Shown here piece after piece: positions 16,259 to 24,980 of a stretch of DNA of 64,000 nt; position 1 is the stretch's first letter; each line of letters starts with the position of its first letter. Both the position numbers and the translations under genes were made by a program. This DNA comes from Clostridium sp. Lineage in GTDB: Bacteria; Bacillota; Clostridia; Lachnospirales; Lachnospiraceae. The stretch lies in the NCBI GenBank assembly GCA_023664605.1, contig JAMPFF010000002.1, positions 62,001 to 126,000 of the forward strand, given 5' to 3'. The notes below the pieces were generated by a model. It made no database searches, was not told the origin of the DNA, and saw only the letters and a list, made by a program, of their open reading frames with translations.

Positions 16259-17785
16259 ATGCAGGAATGCAGACAAAAAATACAACTAAATAAAAAACAG
16301 GCAGACCTTTTATTCTATTTGTCACTGTCCATGCTTGCTATGTTTGCTTTTTTGTTTTTGGGAGAAGCGGATTATTATCTTATCGATGACAGTCTGACTT
16401 ATATGGATATTACAAGCGATATGATGGAAGGCGTGATGCCGGTTTATCCGTTTTTTTTGCTGGGCAACAGGCTGTTATTTGGCGAGGAAAGTTATTTATC
16501 CGTAGTTGTTATAGAACAGTCTGTTTTTGCGGTATTTTGTGTGGTACAGTTAATCGGATTTCTCAAAAACCGTTTGCAGCTAAGTTATCTGGAGAGTTAT
16601 ATATGTTTTGGATTGGCGCTGCTTCCGTTTATGGCGGATTTGCCGGAAGTTGTCATTACACGTGAGATTCTGACCGAGGGAATTGCCTATGCGGCGTATT
16701 ATCTGTTCTTTACGGCATTGCTAAAGACGGTTTGGAATAAGAGTTATAAGTGGTGTGCGTTCCTATGCGTTGTTACGCTGTTTTTAGCCTCTATCCGTTC
16801 ACAGTTACAGATTTTATTTGGCGTATGCGGGGCGGCTTGGTTTTATATCGTTGTTTTCGGCAGGAAAACTAAGAAAAAAGGACAGATACCGGTATGTATT
16901 CTGCTGGGGCTAGCAGGCTGTCTTGTCATTGGGCTTTCCGGGATCCGCGTAACTTCCCGGATTGCCAGCGGATATCACCAGATGACGGAGAGAGTTGCAG
17001 AAAAAATAGGGGAAAAACAGGTTGTAGAAGAAGAGGTCAGAGAGCCTGCAGAATCTGTTCAGGAAGAAGTAAGTGAGGCGGCAATCGGTGAAGAGGCGCA
17101 AAACGAGGCTTCAAATCAAACGATTGTTCCGGTATATGCCGCCAGCCAGTATGTTTCTTTGGTGTTTAACAAGGGCATGTATGAGGCGGACTATGAAGAT
17201 TATCTTTTATTTAAGGATGAACGGCTTCGGGATATTTATTTAGACTTATATGAAAAGGTGGATAAAGAGCAGTGCCGGTACGTCTATGCCGCTCCGGGAT
17301 TATGGATGTGGCGGGATATTGCAGAGAGTGCGCGGATAGGCGTAGTATGTATGGGTGCATGGCCGGAGGATCGGGCGCAGATAGGGGTAACATTAATAAA
17401 AGCGCACTGGGGCAGATTTCTCTATCATATGCTCATCTTGATGCCACAGGCATTTGTCAGCACGGTTTTTTTCCAGATAGAGCGGATTTATCTGCTATGC
17501 CATCTGATTACGTTGTTTTTGTATGTATCGGCCATTGCTTTTATGATTTGGGCGTATGTGAATAAAAAGATAGGAAAAGAATACGGTGAGTTGATGAGCT
17601 GCGTGCTGGTTACCAACTGTATTTTGGTGGCTGCGATTTCCGCCGTTTTGTTTGGGCAGAAACGTTATTTGTTCTATAATTTCGGTACTTTCTATATCGC
17701 ATATTTCCTGCTGCTGTTGCAGTTTTGGAAGCAATACGGAAAAAACTTTATAAGGAAAATCAACCTGATGAAAGGAAAAGTATAG
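16259..17785 (+). CDS. Polytopic membrane protein, possible membrane glycosyltransferase
   Basis: About 508 residues with around ten hydrophobic helices. After the first helix comes EADYYLIDDSLTYMDITSDMMEGVMPVYPF, where an acidic pair in the first extracytoplasmic loop recalls GT39/GT83-type or other GT-C enzymes. A soluble stretch of about 45 residues (VEEEVREPAESVQEE and following) is very rich in glutamate and splits the helices. GTG 16256 is possible, but TGAGG is seven bases before ATG 16259. The next gene encodes a polyprenyl-phosphate-sugar synthase-like GT2, the usual supplier of donors to GT-C enzymes, which supports this role. Not firmly recognised. Confidence 0.6.
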   Translation: MQECRQKIQLNKKQADLLFYLSLSMLAMFAFLFLGEADYYLIDDSLTYMDITSDMMEGVMPVYPFFLLGNRLLFGEESYLSVVVIEQSVFAVFCVVQLIGFLKNRLQLSYLESYICFGLALLPFMADLPEVVITREILTEGIAYAAYYLFFTALLKTVWNKSYKWCAFLCVVTLFLASIRSQLQILFGVCGAAWFYIVVFGRKTKKKGQIPVCILLGLAGCLVIGLSGIRVTSRIASGYHQMTERVAEKIGEKQVVEEEVREPAESVQEEVSEAAIGEEAQNEASNQTIVPVYAASQYVSLVFNKGMYEADYEDYLLFKDERLRDIYLDLYEKVDKEQCRYVYAAPGLWMWRDIAESARIGVVCMGAWPEDRAQIGVTLIKAHWGRFLYHMLILMPQAFVSTVFFQIERIYLLCHLITLFLYVSAIAFMIWAYVNKKIGKEYGELMSCVLVTNCILVAAISAVLFGQKRYLFYNFGTFYIAYFLLLLQFWKQYGKNFIRKINLMKGKV

Positions 17786-17797
17786 AAGGGTAATGTC

Positions 17798-18550
17798 ATG
17801 AAAGAGAAAGAGGATATAAAGGTTCTGATTATTATTCCGGCTTATAACGAATCAGAAAATATTGAACAGGTGGTAAATCGTATGACAAACCAGGCGCCTG
17901 ATTACGATTACCTGATTATCAATGACGGTTCTACGGACAATACACTGCGTATATGCGAGAAACGGCATTATCAGTATCTGGATTTACCGATTAATCTCGG
18001 GATAGGCGGCGCGGTGCAGGCCGGGTATATTTATGCTCGCAAAAACGATTATGATATTGCCGTGCAGATGGATGGAGACGGACAGCATGATATCGCATAC
18101 TTAGACGATATGCTGGCACCTCTTTTATCGGGAGAAGCGGATGTCGTTATCGGTTCCAGATTCATAAAAAAAGAGGGATTTCAGTCCTCCCAGACAAGGC
18201 GAATCGGCATCAGTATTTTGAGTTTTTTAATCAGAATCACCACCGGCCGTAAAATCATAGACGTAACAAGCGGATACCGGGCGGTCAATAAAAAGTTTAT
18301 CCATATTTATTCCAAGGATTATCCGACCGATTATCCGGAGCCGGAGGCAATCGTTACGGCGGTAATGCACAGAGGAAGGGTCAGGGAAGTGCCAGTGCAG
18401 ATGAAAGCCAGGGAAGGCGGAAAAAGTTCGATTACATTTAGAAAATCCATTTATTATATGATAAAGGTTACGCTTGCTATTTTGGTATGCCGGTTAAGCT
18501 ACGGATTCCGGAGAGCAAAGCCGCAGGTTGAGAAAGGGGCAACGGTATAG
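17798..18550 (+). CDS. GT2 of the DPM1 type (polyprenyl-phosphate sugar synthase-like)
   Basis: A compact 250-residue GT-A enzyme without C-terminal membrane helices. It shows IIIPAYNESENIEQVV, NDGSTDNTLRI, NLGIGGAVQAGY and the catalytic QMDGDGQHD (DGDGQ at residues 92-96), then VIGSRF and the amphipathic tail SITFRKSIYYMIKVTLAIL. This pattern is that of dolichol/undecaprenyl-phosphate mannosyl- or glucosyltransferases. It would make a polyprenyl-phosphate sugar used on the outer face, probably by the membrane protein encoded just upstream. The DUF2304 gene directly downstream is a frequent partner of such transferases. Confidence 0.88.
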   Translation: MKEKEDIKVLIIIPAYNESENIEQVVNRMTNQAPDYDYLIINDGSTDNTLRICEKRHYQYLDLPINLGIGGAVQAGYIYARKNDYDIAVQMDGDGQHDIAYLDDMLAPLLSGEADVVIGSRFIKKEGFQSSQTRRIGISILSFLIRITTGRKIIDVTSGYRAVNKKFIHIYSKDYPTDYPEPEAIVTAVMHRGRVREVPVQMKAREGGKSSITFRKSIYYMIKVTLAILVCRLSYGFRRAKPQVEKGATV

Positions 18551-18551
18551 A

Positions 18552-18932
18552 ATGATTCCGTCTACGTTAAGAGTTACGCTGATTATCGCGGTGATATGTT
18601 ATTTTATTATTATTCTGTACTTTTTAAAGCAGAGGGCGTTAAACTTAAAATATACGCTTTTATGGCTGCTGGCGGGCGCGGTTATGGGAATGTTGGTTAT
18701 TTTCCCGGAACTTCTGATACGCATGATTCATATTTTGGGCATTGAGGATAATATGAACGGGCTTTTTATCATGTGCATTGCCTTTATCCTCATGATTTGT
18801 ATGGCGCTTACCTCTATTGCATCCAGACAGAATATGAAAATCAGGACGCTTGTACAGGAAATGGGGATTTTAGAGAAGAGGATTCGGGAGTTGGAAATAT
18901 GCTTAGAAAAGCAGAAAAATGATACTGATTAG
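18552..18932 (+). CDS. DUF2304 small membrane protein
   Basis: A 126-residue protein with three hydrophobic helices (starting near residues 8, 31 and 64) followed by a charged, probably coiled-coil tail of about 30 residues (VQEMGILEKRIRELEICLEKQ). This is the size and layout of DUF2304 proteins, which are usually encoded beside DPM1-like GT2 genes in cell-wall glycan clusters, as here. The ATG lies one base after the preceding stop; GAAAGGGGC is 11 bases upstream and still inside the preceding gene. Suggested role: membrane anchor or partner of the GT2 or a helper in lipid-sugar flipping. The function is not established. Confidence 0.8.
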   Translation: MIPSTLRVTLIIAVICYFIIILYFLKQRALNLKYTLLWLLAGAVMGMLVIFPELLIRMIHILGIEDNMNGLFIMCIAFILMICMALTSIASRQNMKIRTLVQEMGILEKRIRELEICLEKQKNDTD

Positions 18933-18949
18933 AATAACAGGAAATAGAT

Positions 18950-20083
18950 ATGGAAAAAATCGTAATTGACTTATTATGGCTTCGCCCCGGTAAAGTCGGG
19001 GGAACAGAATCGTATATCAGGAATTTATTGGATGGATTTTTAACATCGGAAGAGGATTTTGATTTTACACTGTTAGTATCTTTGGATAATAAGGATACTT
19101 TTCAAAAATATGAAAAAGATAACCGTTATCATCTTCTGGTTGCCAATATAACATCCGAAAATATAGCAAAACGGATTTTATGGCAGAACGTGTTTCAAAA
19201 CAGACTGCTTCGCAGACAGGGATTTAGAAAGTGTTTTGAACCGGTATACTGTAAACCGTGGTTAAATGGAGGTATTCAGTATACTTGCGTCATTCATGAT
19301 TTACAGGCATTTCATTATCCGAATTATCATCCTTTCCATGAGGTTGCGTATTCCCGGCTGTGCTGGCGGATGGATGTAATGAATGCGGCAAGGATTGTAG
19401 CCATCTCTAATTGGGTTAAATCGGACATTGAAGAAAAATATCATAGAAAAGACATAGAAGTTATCTATAATCCCATTTTAGTAAAAGAAAATGAAACAGT
19501 GGATTTTGGGATTTTACAAAAAAAATACCAGATTGAACAAAAACAATTTTTTTATACGGTAAGTCAGATGATACCGCATAAAAATTTACAGACTCTACTT
19601 GGGGTTATGGAACGGATTGCAAGTGAAAAAAGCGGACGGCTGCCAAATAAATTACTTATCAGCGGCGTTAATGGTAATGCGGCGGAAGTATTAAAAAAAC
19701 AGATACAGGAGAAAAATTTACAGGATGTGGTTATATTGACAGGGTTTGTCAGCAATAAAGAGCGTAATTGCCTGTATCAGAATTGCCATACTTTTTTATT
19801 TCCCAGTGTCTTTGAAGGATTCGGGATGCCGCCGGTAGAGGCCATGCTCTTTAAAACGCAGGTGGTGACAACAAGATGCGCTTCCATCCCGGAAGTGACC
19901 CAAGAAAAAGCGGTTTATGTGGAGAATCCATATGATATAGATGAATGGATTAAAAAAATCATGGAAGCAAAAGAGCAGAAAGCTACAGACCAGGCAGCGA
20001 TTGATTTTGACTTTTATGCTCCGGAATTGATTGCCAAGCAATATCTTGCTTTTTTAAAGGAACCGATATGGAAAAAAAGATAA
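18950..20083 (+). CDS. Glycosyltransferase family 4
   Basis: A 377-residue GT-B protein. The N-terminus reads IDLLWLRPGKVGGTESYIRNLLDGF, with the GGTES loop of mannosyl-/rhamnosyltransferases of the WbdA/MtfB kind. VIHDLQAFHYPNYHPF and ARIVAISNWVKSDIEEKY precede the donor domain with YTVSQMIPHKNLQTLL and the EX7E motif EGFGMPPVEAM. AGGAA lies six bases before the ATG. The 3' end overlaps the next GT2 gene by 16 bases, indicating coupled expression. Confidence 0.9.
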   Translation: MEKIVIDLLWLRPGKVGGTESYIRNLLDGFLTSEEDFDFTLLVSLDNKDTFQKYEKDNRYHLLVANITSENIAKRILWQNVFQNRLLRRQGFRKCFEPVYCKPWLNGGIQYTCVIHDLQAFHYPNYHPFHEVAYSRLCWRMDVMNAARIVAISNWVKSDIEEKYHRKDIEVIYNPILVKENETVDFGILQKKYQIEQKQFFYTVSQMIPHKNLQTLLGVMERIASEKSGRLPNKLLISGVNGNAAEVLKKQIQEKNLQDVVILTGFVSNKERNCLYQNCHTFLFPSVFEGFGMPPVEAMLFKTQVVTTRCASIPEVTQEKAVYVENPYDIDEWIKKIMEAKEQKATDQAAIDFDFYAPELIAKQYLAFLKEPIWKKR

Positions 20084-20991
20084 GCGTTATATTAGTAAAT
20101 TACAATGGTAAAGAGTATAATGACAAATGTATTGCCTCAATACTAAGCAGTACGATAAGCGGACAGATTCAGATAGTGGCGGTGGATAATGCTTCTACGG
20201 ACGATTCTCTTTTGATGCTGCAAAAAAACTGGGGTGACAATGAACAGGTGGCGATTCTTACATTGGATGATAATTATGGGTTTTCAAGAGCCAATAATGA
20301 AGGCATCCGTTGGGCAATGGAGCAGGGAATGGAATATTTCCTGCTTTTAAATAATGATACGGAAATAGAACCCGATACGATAGAAAACATGCTTTCCTGT
20401 CAACAGGAAAAGAAAGCGATAGTTGTTCCGAAAGTTTTATATGCCGATAACAGGGATGTTATCTGGTGCGCCGGGGGTGATTTTTCACCCGTTGTTAAAA
20501 AAGCTCTGCAAAGAGGCTTTAACCAGATGGATAAGGGGCAGTTTAACGATAGCGGAGAGTGCCGGTTTGCCAATGGATGCGCGCTTTTTTTATCAAAAGA
20601 AATAATTGATAAAATCGGCGTTTTGGACGAACGGTTTTTCCTTTATTACGAAGATACGGAGTATAGTATGCGCGCCGCCAGAAACGGCATTAAAATCTGG
20701 TATTGTGCGGATGCGGTAGTATATCATAAGGTAAACGGTTCTACCAAGGGGAATGAAAAGCCTGCCAATGCTTATTATATCAGCAGAAACTGGCTGCTTT
20801 GCAATAGGCTGTGGCTATGTCAAAAGCATCGGTTGAATGTCCGGTTCTATATTTTTCTCATTTATTTTTTCTGCAACAGGCTTGCCTGGATGGGAATTTG
20901 GCTTTTGCAGGGAAGAAGAGATATGTGTGCAGCGCAGTTTCAGGGCGTCAGGGATTTTGTCCATAAGCAATGGGGGAAAATGAGGGCATAG
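20068..20991 (+). CDS. Glycosyltransferase family 2, rhamnosyltransferase-like
   Basis: A 307-residue GT-A enzyme of the WbbL/RfbF rhamnosyltransferase type. Motifs are VILVNYNGKEYNDKCI, VDNASTDDS, DDNYGFSRANNEG and LLLNNDTEIEPD. The acceptor-side LDERFFLYYEDTEYSMRAARNGIKIWY with the ED pair and HKVNGSTKG is typical of the subgroup. AAAGG lies seven bases before the ATG inside the upstream coding end. It is the last gene before a 94-base gap with a good promoter, so it may end this transcription segment. The rhamnose donor is an inference from family resemblance. Confidence 0.85.
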   Translation: MEKKISVILVNYNGKEYNDKCIASILSSTISGQIQIVAVDNASTDDSLLMLQKNWGDNEQVAILTLDDNYGFSRANNEGIRWAMEQGMEYFLLLNNDTEIEPDTIENMLSCQQEKKAIVVPKVLYADNRDVIWCAGGDFSPVVKKALQRGFNQMDKGQFNDSGECRFANGCALFLSKEIIDKIGVLDERFFLYYEDTEYSMRAARNGIKIWYCADAVVYHKVNGSTKGNEKPANAYYISRNWLLCNRLWLCQKHRLNVRFYIFLIYFFCNRLAWMGIWLLQGRRDMCAAQFQGVRDFVHKQWGKMRA

Positions 20992-21012
20992 ACGGCAAAT
21001 CTGTGGCAAAAC

Positions 21013-21041
21013 TTGTCTTTTCATGGTAAGTTTGCTATACT
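21013..21041 (+). promoter_or_regulatory. Sigma-A type promoter before the 21 kb glycan precursor module
   Basis: TTGTCT (21013-21018) and TATACT (21036-21041) are separated by exactly 17 bases in a 94-base intergenic gap, 45 bases before the ATG at 21086. Four and five of six positions match the consensus. It would drive the transferase and WlbA-to-AsnB module independently of the upstream block. A possible second -10 (CATAAT, near 21060) follows. Confidence 0.65.
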
Positions 21042-21085
21042 GTTTTTGCATACTTTTGGCATAATAGGGGAAATAGGGGATTTAG

Positions 21086-22192
21086 ATGAAAAAAGGATAT
21101 TATATTCATTTTCAGGGAAGAAGTTCCATAGGTGTCAGCAAAAAAATAGATATGCAGATAGAGGAGCTTTCACGGTATTATGATGTGAAAGAAGCAGAGG
21201 TGCAAACGCCAAAGAGGACTTTTCTACAAAGAATCATCAGCCTTTTCCCGACTGCTTCCATAGCCAGAGATTATGAGAAAGTATTTGCAGAATTGGAAAA
21301 CCCGGATTTTATATACGCGCGCCGTACGGTGGCGGACAGGCAGTATTTAAGATTTTGGAAACAGATAAAAGAAAAATATCCTGACTGCAAGATTATGATA
21401 GAACTTTTTACGTATCCGTATGATAAGGATGACTTTGGTAAATGGAACGCATGGCCGTTTTATATAAAAGAATTGTTATATCGTAAAAATTTAGAGAAGT
21501 ATATTGACAGGTTCGTAACATATACGGAAGATATGGAGATTTTTGGGGTACCGACAATTCGTACGACCAATGGCGTCAATGTCGGGAAGATAGAACTTGT
21601 AAAAGGGCAGTATCAGGACAATAAAATAACGTTAATCGGAGTGGCGTACATGCAGAGGCAGCATGGATATGAACGCGTTATAGAAGGGCTTTATCAATAC
21701 TATCAAAATAAGGATAATCAATATACGGTAGATTTGCTATTGATTGGAGACGGTCCGGAAAAAGAGAAATATCAGAAACTGGTTCAAAAATACAATTTGC
21801 AGGAGTATGTAAAGTTTTATCCGAATATGTCCGGAAAACAGCTGGATGAAATGTATGATATCAGCGATATTGCGCTGGCGGTTTTCGGTATGTATAAGGT
21901 GGGATTTTATGGAAAAGTAGCGGCTTTAAAAATACGGGAATGCCTGGCCAAGGGAATGCCTTTTATTACGGGATGTGAAACGGACGTACCGGATGCCGGT
22001 TATGAGTATGTCAGAAATTTTCCGAATAATGAAAAAGCCGTGGATATTATGGAAGTCGTTCAGTTTTATGGAGAAATCAGAAAGAATAATACGGATAAAA
22101 AGTCGGTAGCAGCCGTCATCAGACAGTATGCTTCTTCGCATGTAAGCATGGAGGTTGTCATGAAGCCGGTTATAGATTATATAGAAAGCTGA
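21086..22192 (+). CDS. GT-B glycosyltransferase (GT4-like)
   Basis: A 368-residue protein starting KKGYYIHFQGRSSIGVSKKIDMQIEEL. The C-terminal half has LIGVAYMQRQHGYERVIEGL, DLLLIGDGPEKEKYQKLV, VKFYPNMSGKQLDEMYDISDIALAVFGM and ALKIRECLAKGMPFITG, a GT4-like donor domain in which the usual EX7E is replaced by KIRECLAKGMP, so the family is less typical. It is the first gene after the internal promoter and lies ten bases before the WlbA homologue. It may therefore transfer the diaminouronic acid made by that module, which is inference from position only. Confidence 0.75.
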   Translation: MKKGYYIHFQGRSSIGVSKKIDMQIEELSRYYDVKEAEVQTPKRTFLQRIISLFPTASIARDYEKVFAELENPDFIYARRTVADRQYLRFWKQIKEKYPDCKIMIELFTYPYDKDDFGKWNAWPFYIKELLYRKNLEKYIDRFVTYTEDMEIFGVPTIRTTNGVNVGKIELVKGQYQDNKITLIGVAYMQRQHGYERVIEGLYQYYQNKDNQYTVDLLLIGDGPEKEKYQKLVQKYNLQEYVKFYPNMSGKQLDEMYDISDIALAVFGMYKVGFYGKVAALKIRECLAKGMPFITGCETDVPDAGYEYVRNFPNNEKAVDIMEVVQFYGEIRKNNTDKKSVAAVIRQYASSHVSMEVVMKPVIDYIES

Positions 22193-22201
22193 AAGAGGAA
22201 A

Positions 22202-23281
22202 ATGACTATGAAATATGCACTGATTGGCTGTGGTAGAATATCGCCGAACCATTTTGCAGCGGCGAAAGCGAATAAGCTGCAGATTGTAGCTGTCTGTGAT
22301 TTGGAAGCGGACAATATGCGGGATAAAAAACTGAAATTTGACTTGGACGATACGGTAAAGGAATACACGGATTATGAGGAAATGCTAAAAAAGGAGCGGC
22401 CGGAGCTGGTGGCGATCGCAACGGAGAGCGGAAAACATGCAAAAATTGCGCTGACCTGTTTAGATTATGGCTGTCATTTGATTATAGAAAAACCGATTGC
22501 ACTGTCTATAGAAGATGCCGACAGGATTATTGAGAAAGCAAATCGGCTGCATTTAAAGGTATGTGCGAATCATCAGAACCGCTTTAACAAGTCTATTCAA
22601 AAAATTCGTGAAGCGGTGGAAAAGAACCGTTTTGGCAGAATGTTTTATGGAACCGCGCATGTCAGATGGTGCAGAGACCGGGAATATTATGACAGGGCAA
22701 ACTGGCGCGGCACATGGGAACAGGACGGCGGCGCATTGATGAATCAGTGTATACACAATATTGATTTACTCCGTTGGATGATGGGGGATGAAGTGGAGGA
22801 AGTAGTCGGTATGACGGATCGTCTGCATCATCCGTATATTGAGGCGGAGGATTTGGGGATTGCAATTATCAAATTTAAAAACGGCGCGTATGGCATCGTA
22901 GAAGGCACAACTAATATATATCCGAAGAATCTGGAGGAGACATTATATTTGTTCGGTGAAAAGGGAACCGTGAAAGCAGGTGGAACCTCTGTTAATATTA
23001 TTGAGGAGTGGCGTTTTTCCGATATGCTGGATAATCCGGAAGAAGTGAAAAGACAGTTCCATGAGAATCCGCCTAATGTATATGGTTACGGTCATACACC
23101 GTTATACGCGGATGTCATTGACGCCATTCAAAACGACAGAAAGCCTTATGTGGACGCGGAGGCGGGGAAGAGAGCCTTGGAACTTGTTTTGGCGATTTAT
23201 CAGTCCGCTTATACGGGGGCGAGCGTGAAGTTTCCGTTAGAGAAGTGTGCAACGACAGACTTTAAGGGGAGATTTTCATAA
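22202..23281 (+). CDS. wlbA: Gfo/Idh/MocA oxidoreductase, WlbA/WbpB-like (UDP-GlcNAcA 3-dehydrogenase)
   Basis: A 359-residue NAD-dependent dehydrogenase. The Rossmann start is MKYALIGCGRISPNHF, the catalytic-region EKP lies at residues 96-98 (LIIEKPIALS), and GGALMNQCIHNIDLLRWMMG carries the conserved histidine of this family. WlbA oxidises C-3 of UDP-N-acetyl-glucosaminuronic acid to the 3-keto form. The next two genes encode the matching acetyltransferase and aminotransferase in the order of the Bordetella wlb and Pseudomonas wbp pathways. ATG 22202 or ATG 22208 are both possible starts, with AGAGG upstream. The UDP-GlcNAc 6-dehydrogenase that makes the substrate is not in this window. Confidence 0.88.
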   Translation: MTMKYALIGCGRISPNHFAAAKANKLQIVAVCDLEADNMRDKKLKFDLDDTVKEYTDYEEMLKKERPELVAIATESGKHAKIALTCLDYGCHLIIEKPIALSIEDADRIIEKANRLHLKVCANHQNRFNKSIQKIREAVEKNRFGRMFYGTAHVRWCRDREYYDRANWRGTWEQDGGALMNQCIHNIDLLRWMMGDEVEEVVGMTDRLHHPYIEAEDLGIAIIKFKNGAYGIVEGTTNIYPKNLEETLYLFGEKGTVKAGGTSVNIIEEWRFSDMLDNPEEVKRQFHENPPNVYGYGHTPLYADVIDAIQNDRKPYVDAEAGKRALELVLAIYQSAYTGASVKFPLEKCATTDFKGRFS

Positions 23282-23790
23282 TGGGTTACTATGTGCATGA
23301 AAGCAGTTATGTAGATGACAATGTCATTATCGGCGATGGTACGAAAATATGGCACTTCTGTCATATTCAGTCCGGCGCCGTGATTGGTGAAAATTGTTCA
23401 CTGGGGCAGAATGTAAATATTGCAAATAATGTTCATGTTGGCAGCGAGGTTAAAATACAGAATAACGTATCGGTCTATGAGGGCGTTACCATTGAAGACG
23501 GCGTATTCCTTGGCCCCTCCTGTGTATTTACGAATGATTTGACCCCTAGGGCAAGATACCCTAAAGGGCATGATAATTATAAAAAGACACTTATCAAAGA
23601 AGGCGCCAGTATAGGCGCTAATGCAACCATTGTCTGTGGACATACGATTGGTAGGAATGCTATGGTGGCGGCGGGAGCGGTTGTTACCAAAAACATTCCC
23701 GATTATGCGTTGGCTGCCGGAGTGCCTGCAAAGGTTGTAGGCAGGGTGGATGAAAAAGGCAATATTGTTGAAAAGTACGAGGTAAAGTGA
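23281..23790 (+). CDS. wlbB: Hexapeptide-repeat N-acetyltransferase, WlbB/WbpD-like
   Basis: A 169-residue left-handed beta-helix protein. Hexapeptide repeats run from about residue 7 to 150 (for example VIIGDGTKIWHFCHI, VGSEVKIQNNVSVYEGVTIEDGVFLG, IGANATIVCGHTIGRNAMVAAGAVV). The loop FTNDLTPRARYPKG is typical for WbpD-type enzymes that acetylate the 3-amino group of UDP-GlcNAc3NA using acetyl-CoA. The start shares its first base with the last base of the preceding stop codon. Between a WlbA and a WlbC homologue the function is well supported, and homotrimer formation is expected for the fold. Confidence 0.88.
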   Translation: MGYYVHESSYVDDNVIIGDGTKIWHFCHIQSGAVIGENCSLGQNVNIANNVHVGSEVKIQNNVSVYEGVTIEDGVFLGPSCVFTNDLTPRARYPKGHDNYKKTLIKEGASIGANATIVCGHTIGRNAMVAAGAVVTKNIPDYALAAGVPAKVVGRVDEKGNIVEKYEVK

Positions 23791-24920
23791 TGGAATTTCG
23801 AGATTTAAAAACCCAATATTTACAACATAAAGAGGCCATTGATTCGGCTGTGGGCAGCGTTTTATTGAGCGGACATTTTATAGGTGGAGAGCCTGTTACC
23901 CGCTTAGAGGAAGAACTGGCGCAGTATGTAGGCGTTAAACATTGTATTACCTGCGGAAACGGTACGGATGCATTGCAGTTGGCGTTAATGGCATGGGATT
24001 TGCATGAGAATGATGCTGTTTTTGTTCCGGATTTTACTTTTTTTTCTACAGGAGAGGTTGTTCCGTGGGTTAGGGCTGTTCCGGTTTTTGTAGATGTGGA
24101 TAAAGATACTTTTAATATATCGTCAGAATCTTTGGAAAAAGCGATTCAGCATGTTTTAGCAGAGAAAAAATTGACGCCTAAAGCGGTTATTCCTGTGAAT
24201 TTGTTTGGACAGCCCGCGGACTTTCCGAGTATCCGAAAGATAGCAGAGAAGTATGATTTGTTATTGCTCGAAGATGCCGCACAGGGATTTGGCGGCAGTA
24301 TAGACGGAAAAAAAGCGTGTAGTTTTGGAGATATAGCGACGACATCTTTCTTTCCCATGAAACCTTTGGGCTGTTATGGAGACGGCGGCGCCGTATTTAC
24401 AGACAATGATGAATGGGCGGAATTAATCCGCTCTTATAAAGTGCATGGAAAGGGTTCTGATAAGTATGATAATGTGCGGATTGGAATCAATTCCAGATTG
24501 GATACCATACAGGCGGCAGTGCTTTTTGAAAAATTAAAATTTTTTGATGAAGAAGTGAAATGCTGCAATGAAGCGGCAATGGAGTATACAGCGCTTTTGA
24601 AAGATACGCTTATTACGCCGACGGTTTTATCAAATGCGTATTCAAGCTGGGCGCAGTATACCGTACGGTTTGCGGATAATGCGCAGAGAGAAAAGGCCAT
24701 CAGGTATTTACAATCGGAGGGAATTCCAACGGCAGTGTATTACCAAAAACCCATGCATTTACAAAAAGCGTTTCAAGAAGTGTGGCGATGGAGTGAAAAG
24801 AACACATATGAAGTAACGGAAAAAATATGCGATACCTGTTTGTCGCTTCCGATGCATCCTTATATGCAGCAAAGTGATATTGAAAGAATATGCGGTGTAC
24901 TGAAAAAAGGGATTGTGTAG
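23790..24920 (+). CDS. wlbC: DegT/DnrJ/EryC1 aminotransferase, WlbC/WbpE-like
   Basis: A 376-residue PLP enzyme. The PLP lysine is Lys191 in FFPMKPLGCYGDGG, with LFGQPADF, LLEDAAQGFGG and GINSRLDTIQAAVL typical of the family. WbpE/WlbC aminates the 3-keto intermediate with glutamate to give UDP-GlcNAc3NA, acting between the dehydrogenase and the acetyltransferase. ATG 23790 overlaps the preceding stop as TGATG and has GAGG seven bases upstream; GTG 23787 is less likely. Together with the next three genes it predicts a UDP-2-acetamido-3-acetamidino uronic acid. Clearly distinct from the second DegT enzyme at 38764. Confidence 0.88.
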   Translation: MEFRDLKTQYLQHKEAIDSAVGSVLLSGHFIGGEPVTRLEEELAQYVGVKHCITCGNGTDALQLALMAWDLHENDAVFVPDFTFFSTGEVVPWVRAVPVFVDVDKDTFNISSESLEKAIQHVLAEKKLTPKAVIPVNLFGQPADFPSIRKIAEKYDLLLLEDAAQGFGGSIDGKKACSFGDIATTSFFPMKPLGCYGDGGAVFTDNDEWAELIRSYKVHGKGSDKYDNVRIGINSRLDTIQAAVLFEKLKFFDEEVKCCNEAAMEYTALLKDTLITPTVLSNAYSSWAQYTVRFADNAQREKAIRYLQSEGIPTAVYYQKPMHLQKAFQEVWRWSEKNTYEVTEKICDTCLSLPMHPYMQQSDIERICGVLKKGIV

Positions 24921-24960
24921 GAGAAAATCTTATACCGGAACTTGTATTATGAATGAAAGG

Positions 24961-24980
24961 AAAGGCGTGTTATTAGTATG
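24961..24980 (+). promoter_or_regulatory. Unusually spaced ribosome binding site before the wbpG homologue
   Basis: AAAGG ends at 24965, 12 bases before ATG 24978. The spacer CGTGTTATTAGT matches CATGGTTATTAGG before the gene at 10114. No in-frame start codon is closer to the purine tract, so the long spacing is real or the true binding site differs. Confidence 0.45.

Noticed and set aside
22202-22208. Choice between ATG 22202 and ATG 22208 for the WlbA homologue as a finding
   Set aside because: Both are plausible with the same AGAGG site and the two-residue difference has no consequence.
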